Origin: Acephala macrosclerotiorum
Taxonomy: Eukaryota > Ascomycota > Leotiomycetes > Helotiales > Mollisiaceae
NCBI GenBank assembly: GCA_014904845.1
Contig: MU119325.1
Span: 1 to 64,000, forward strand
DNA: 64,000 nt
Direction of reading: 5' to 3'
Below the pieces are notes generated by a model. That model was given only the letters and a program-made list of their open reading frames with translations, did not search any database and had not been told where the DNA came from. Positions 61,232-64,000 of this stretch are shown here, one piece after another. Within the stretch, counting starts at the first letter, position 1, and each line of letters begins with the position of its first letter. The translations under genes and the position numbers were made by a program.

Positions 61232-64000
61232 TCACATCGACGAAGCTCTCACTAAACTCTTTCCTCGCTTCAGCTTCGAGATTGCTGCTAGGACATCATC
61301 TCTCTCTGTTTCCGCGTTGCCGAGATCATTTATCAGGTCTCTAAAAACACTTCGAAGCCTTCGTTGATACCACCACCCACCAAAGCACCTAGATTACCCG
61401 TCAGCATGGCATACTTTTGGAGTTTCGGGCATGTAACGTACACGGCGGCGAGGAAGGCAGTAGCTGTGATGCCAGTAGACATCCAGTACTCCCCGGCATT
61501 CTTGATGTCAAGTGAGATGTTCGAGCTGAGAACGACTTGGACATTGCCATGATGTTTGCTCCACCATGGCGCATTGAGATCGCAAAAGTCACTGCGGTAC
61601 ACCCCAATGAGCTGCATTACTGCATTCAGATCAGCGTCGAAGACAAGTATATCAAGCCTGGCTGCAACTCACAAGTCCCGCCAATGGAAATGAATACACT
61701 ACTAAGTCCCAATATGGTAGCGCAGCCAAACCACAGGACTGCCCAAAAAGACTTCATAGAACATCAAGTTTCGGGGTTCCACCAAGCTACATGATTAGTT
61801 GTTGGTGTAAAGAACCCACTTCGTTCAAGCCAGCTGCCTTTTTGTAAGAAAGGGAGGGAGCTGAGACATTTCTCTGGAACACCTCCCCAAGCCCAACCCC
61901 TTCCAAACGTAAGTAACTGAATCAACCGCAGGTCAAGGAGTCTGGGAGCTCAAGGGATGTCCGGCACTTACCATAGGCACATCAAGCAGAGTTGAGTGAT
62001 AGCATGAACAGTGAAAGTCAAACTTCTGCAGCTGACTCCTACTTGAGGGGTGTAGAAGGCTGTTAGGAAAGCGAGGACATATGGGATCTCAAGCTATATC
62101 GAGTTAGCAGATCCATCTATGGCCTGCAATTCGAGAAGAAGTGGGATTGACCCCAAGAAGTGCAAGTACAGTACACGATCATCTTCAAGTTGATAAGCAC
62201 CACTTACCAATAACAGAGTCAGGCCCAAAACCACAGCCCATCCCTTCAGTGTCATTGCTGTCTTCTCTTTTAAGTCCACCATATCATTATCAAGAATGGG
62301 AGGCATGCCTCGCCGAGGAGAATCGCAGTATTCGTAGGTTGCCCACACCTATCAAGATTAGCGGATGCATATTGGGTCCTCTGGTCACGTAGTATTACTT
62401 TTTGAATCCAATCACGCTTGCTTCTTCCCCGAAACCATAACCATTGCGGCCTGTATCGACTTTCGTATGCTAGCTCGAAGTATGGGTTCAATAGGTTCGA
62501 CAGTTCACCCTCCGAGTAGACGTTCTCAAGGTTATCAATATCATGTGCAAGTACAGCTTCGAGTGTGTTGGGATCGTTGCCAGCTAGAAGAAGCCCCGAA
62601 ACGACAGCTATGTGAGGGAGTATCATGTACCACCTTTTAAGTCAGCGAATGCTTCTAACACTAGATAACAGATCCGAGAGGAGAATCAGATGAGACGAGA
62701 CCTACATCCCGAAAGCAATCTCAATTGAAGTATCATGATCACCGAGATTCGTCAGAGTTGCCACAATGGTAAAAACGAAGGTGCCAAGGTAGAACACCAC
62801 TGGAGCTCCCACAGTCGTGCCAAATGACGATTGACATGCAAGCATTGTACGCAGCTGTGAGATAGAAAGTCAGCCCGAGATCAGACGTGATTATTGAAAA
62901 TATAACAATTTACCTGAGTCTTTGTCCTGCCAATCAGCCGAAGCATATCTGGTGTTCGAGGAAGAAGCGACTCGAGGCAACTGGAACCCTCGCAATGTAC
63001 CACTTCGCAATTGGTGTCATGCAATGGCTGCTGTCTAGGTGTCATGATTGCCATATCTCTGTACGTACGGAGAGGGTGTATCAGGTATTCGATGTGAGCC
63101 CAGGCCGAGAGGGTGTTTGGAAGTCCTGTTCGTGGGTAGTGGGAATAATTGGGCCATTGCTCGCTGTGTTCTGGGCTCCTGTAGTCCACGAGTTGTATTT
63201 CTTCCGAAGTCAGGTCTGGATTAAGATCGAGATTGCCACAGAGCATGACGAACAAGAGTCGAACTCGCATGTCCAAGGTCAATTGAGAATGCTTCGACTT
63301 TTCTTGTATGAAACGAATGAGCAGGTTGTCCAGAAAAGCTTCGTAAAGACCACTCATCAGCATCGGGCCTGCGAACGCGAAGCACATCGAGAGCCAAATG
63401 ATTGTGTCGAAAACCGCCGAGAGAAATACCAGGATCATATCGAAAGGCGCAAGCAGCCAAGCCTTCGGGCGAGAGAAGTCGAGGGAGAACACCTTTTCGT
63501 AGATTGTGACTTTCCTCCTTCGTGGAACCGACAGACCTAGAGTTCAAATGAGTGTTTGCTTGCGGTGAAGGAGGGCAGACCTACAGAAGATGATCGCCGG
63601 TAGAAGAAAGCCAACAAAGGGTGTAATCCATTGAGCTTGAGTCATGGAGCTAGATAATTGCCAGCCCGGACAGTTATTCTCGAGCCAGCTATCAGGGACT
63701 TGGACGATAGGCGCGCCAGATTTGTTGCCATTCCAAGCAGCAGTGCAGGGGAATTGACTATCGGTGGTTGCAGATAACAACTGATCTACTGAGGCTTGGA
63801 TGAAGGACGGTGTATTCTCGACGATGAAGCCATTCTTGATACTCAGAGACTCATTGACAGCCAACAGGCAGCAGTGCGTGAAGTTTTGTCCTCCAAGATG
63901 AGGGTTTCGTCCCTAGATAAGGTCAGACGTAAACAAAAGACGTGATGATCATTTTTTGCCCGCCTAAGGACGGACAAAAGAACGTGTTGACTCACTGTCG
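61232..64000 (-). CDS. Polytopic membrane protein, multi-exon, 5' end outside the window; possible nonsense mutation
   Basis: Exons, in order: the end of an exon at 64000-63996, 63912-63585, 63536-62914, 62854-62706, 62633-62399, 62348-62208, 62093-61972, ~61833-61673, 61619-61442 and 61388-61232. Introns are 48-114 bp except the one before ~61833 (138 bp). Phases agree at every junction, and donors are GTRNGT or close to it. The product has a Cys-containing N-terminal region, then hydrophobic segments (F-V-G-F-L-L-P-A-I-I-F; L-A-P-F-D-M-I-L-V-F; I-A-V-V-S-G-L-L-L-A; V-V-L-G-L-T-L-L-L; Y-V-L-A-F-L-T-A-F) and a late C-D-L-N-A-P-W-W segment before a basic C terminus. This fits a widespread, unnamed Pezizomycotina membrane family. 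Function unknown. An in-frame TGA (61766-61764) interrupts exon 8 in this model. A 39-bp intron with a weak donor could remove it. Confidence 0.75.

Noticed and set aside
62887..63540. 217-residue plus-strand open frame
   Set aside because: Antisense to the large exon of the membrane-protein gene, whose minus-strand frame has transmembrane segments and correct splice sites at both ends.

Overview
The window looks like nuclear DNA of a filamentous ascomycete (Pezizomycotina; the class cannot be fixed from sequence alone). The evidence is short introns with GTANGT donors and CTNAC branch sites, fungal-type gene families (DUF7881/HNH_2, F-box/LRR, 2EXR, a polytopic membrane protein), and a two-speed composition. 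About 45 kb is extremely AT-rich repeat DNA in which most surviving C and G sit in CG dinucleotides, as expected after repeat-induced point mutation (RIP). Small islands and the right-hand 13 kb have ordinary composition.

Region 1-50.7 kb is a graveyard of nested transposons. A non-autonomous LTR element with intact LTRs and TSD (2305-4700) sits in an older copia-like wreck. Two 6.3-kb Ty1/copia copies of one family (5337-11647 minus, 12191-18502 plus) form a large inverted pair with reciprocally swapped target-site duplications. Next come an inverted-repeat-bounded segment (about 19.13-22.09 kb) with tandem 180-bp repeats, and an LTR element (22203-31460) that contains a TA-flanked MITE and an assembly gap. 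That gap is flanked by a 2,033-bp false-looking duplication. Dispersed repeat copies (32.5-33.5 kb, about 36.6 kb, 36.9-38.1 kb) surround a lone HNH-nuclease-type gene (35093-36076, minus). A 10-kb LTR element with a gypsy-like integrase trace (39454-49470) carries a solo LTR that itself carries another solo LTR.

At about 50.69 kb the composition changes abruptly to normal genic DNA. An F-box/LRR-like gene (50829-53058, plus) has an unexplained frame change near its 3' end. A 3.8-kb stretch without a convincing gene follows. Then come a three-exon coiled-coil protein of unknown function (56882-59110, plus), a truncated 2EXR-like fragment (59946-60443) with a 444-bp hAT-type MITE just after it, and a multi-exon polytopic membrane protein (61232 to beyond 64000, minus) with one in-frame stop in the best splice model.

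The genes do not form a recognisable pathway or cluster. The main story is genome defence (RIP) and transposon dynamics: which elements were mutated, which escaped because they are short or young, and what recombination between repeats has done.
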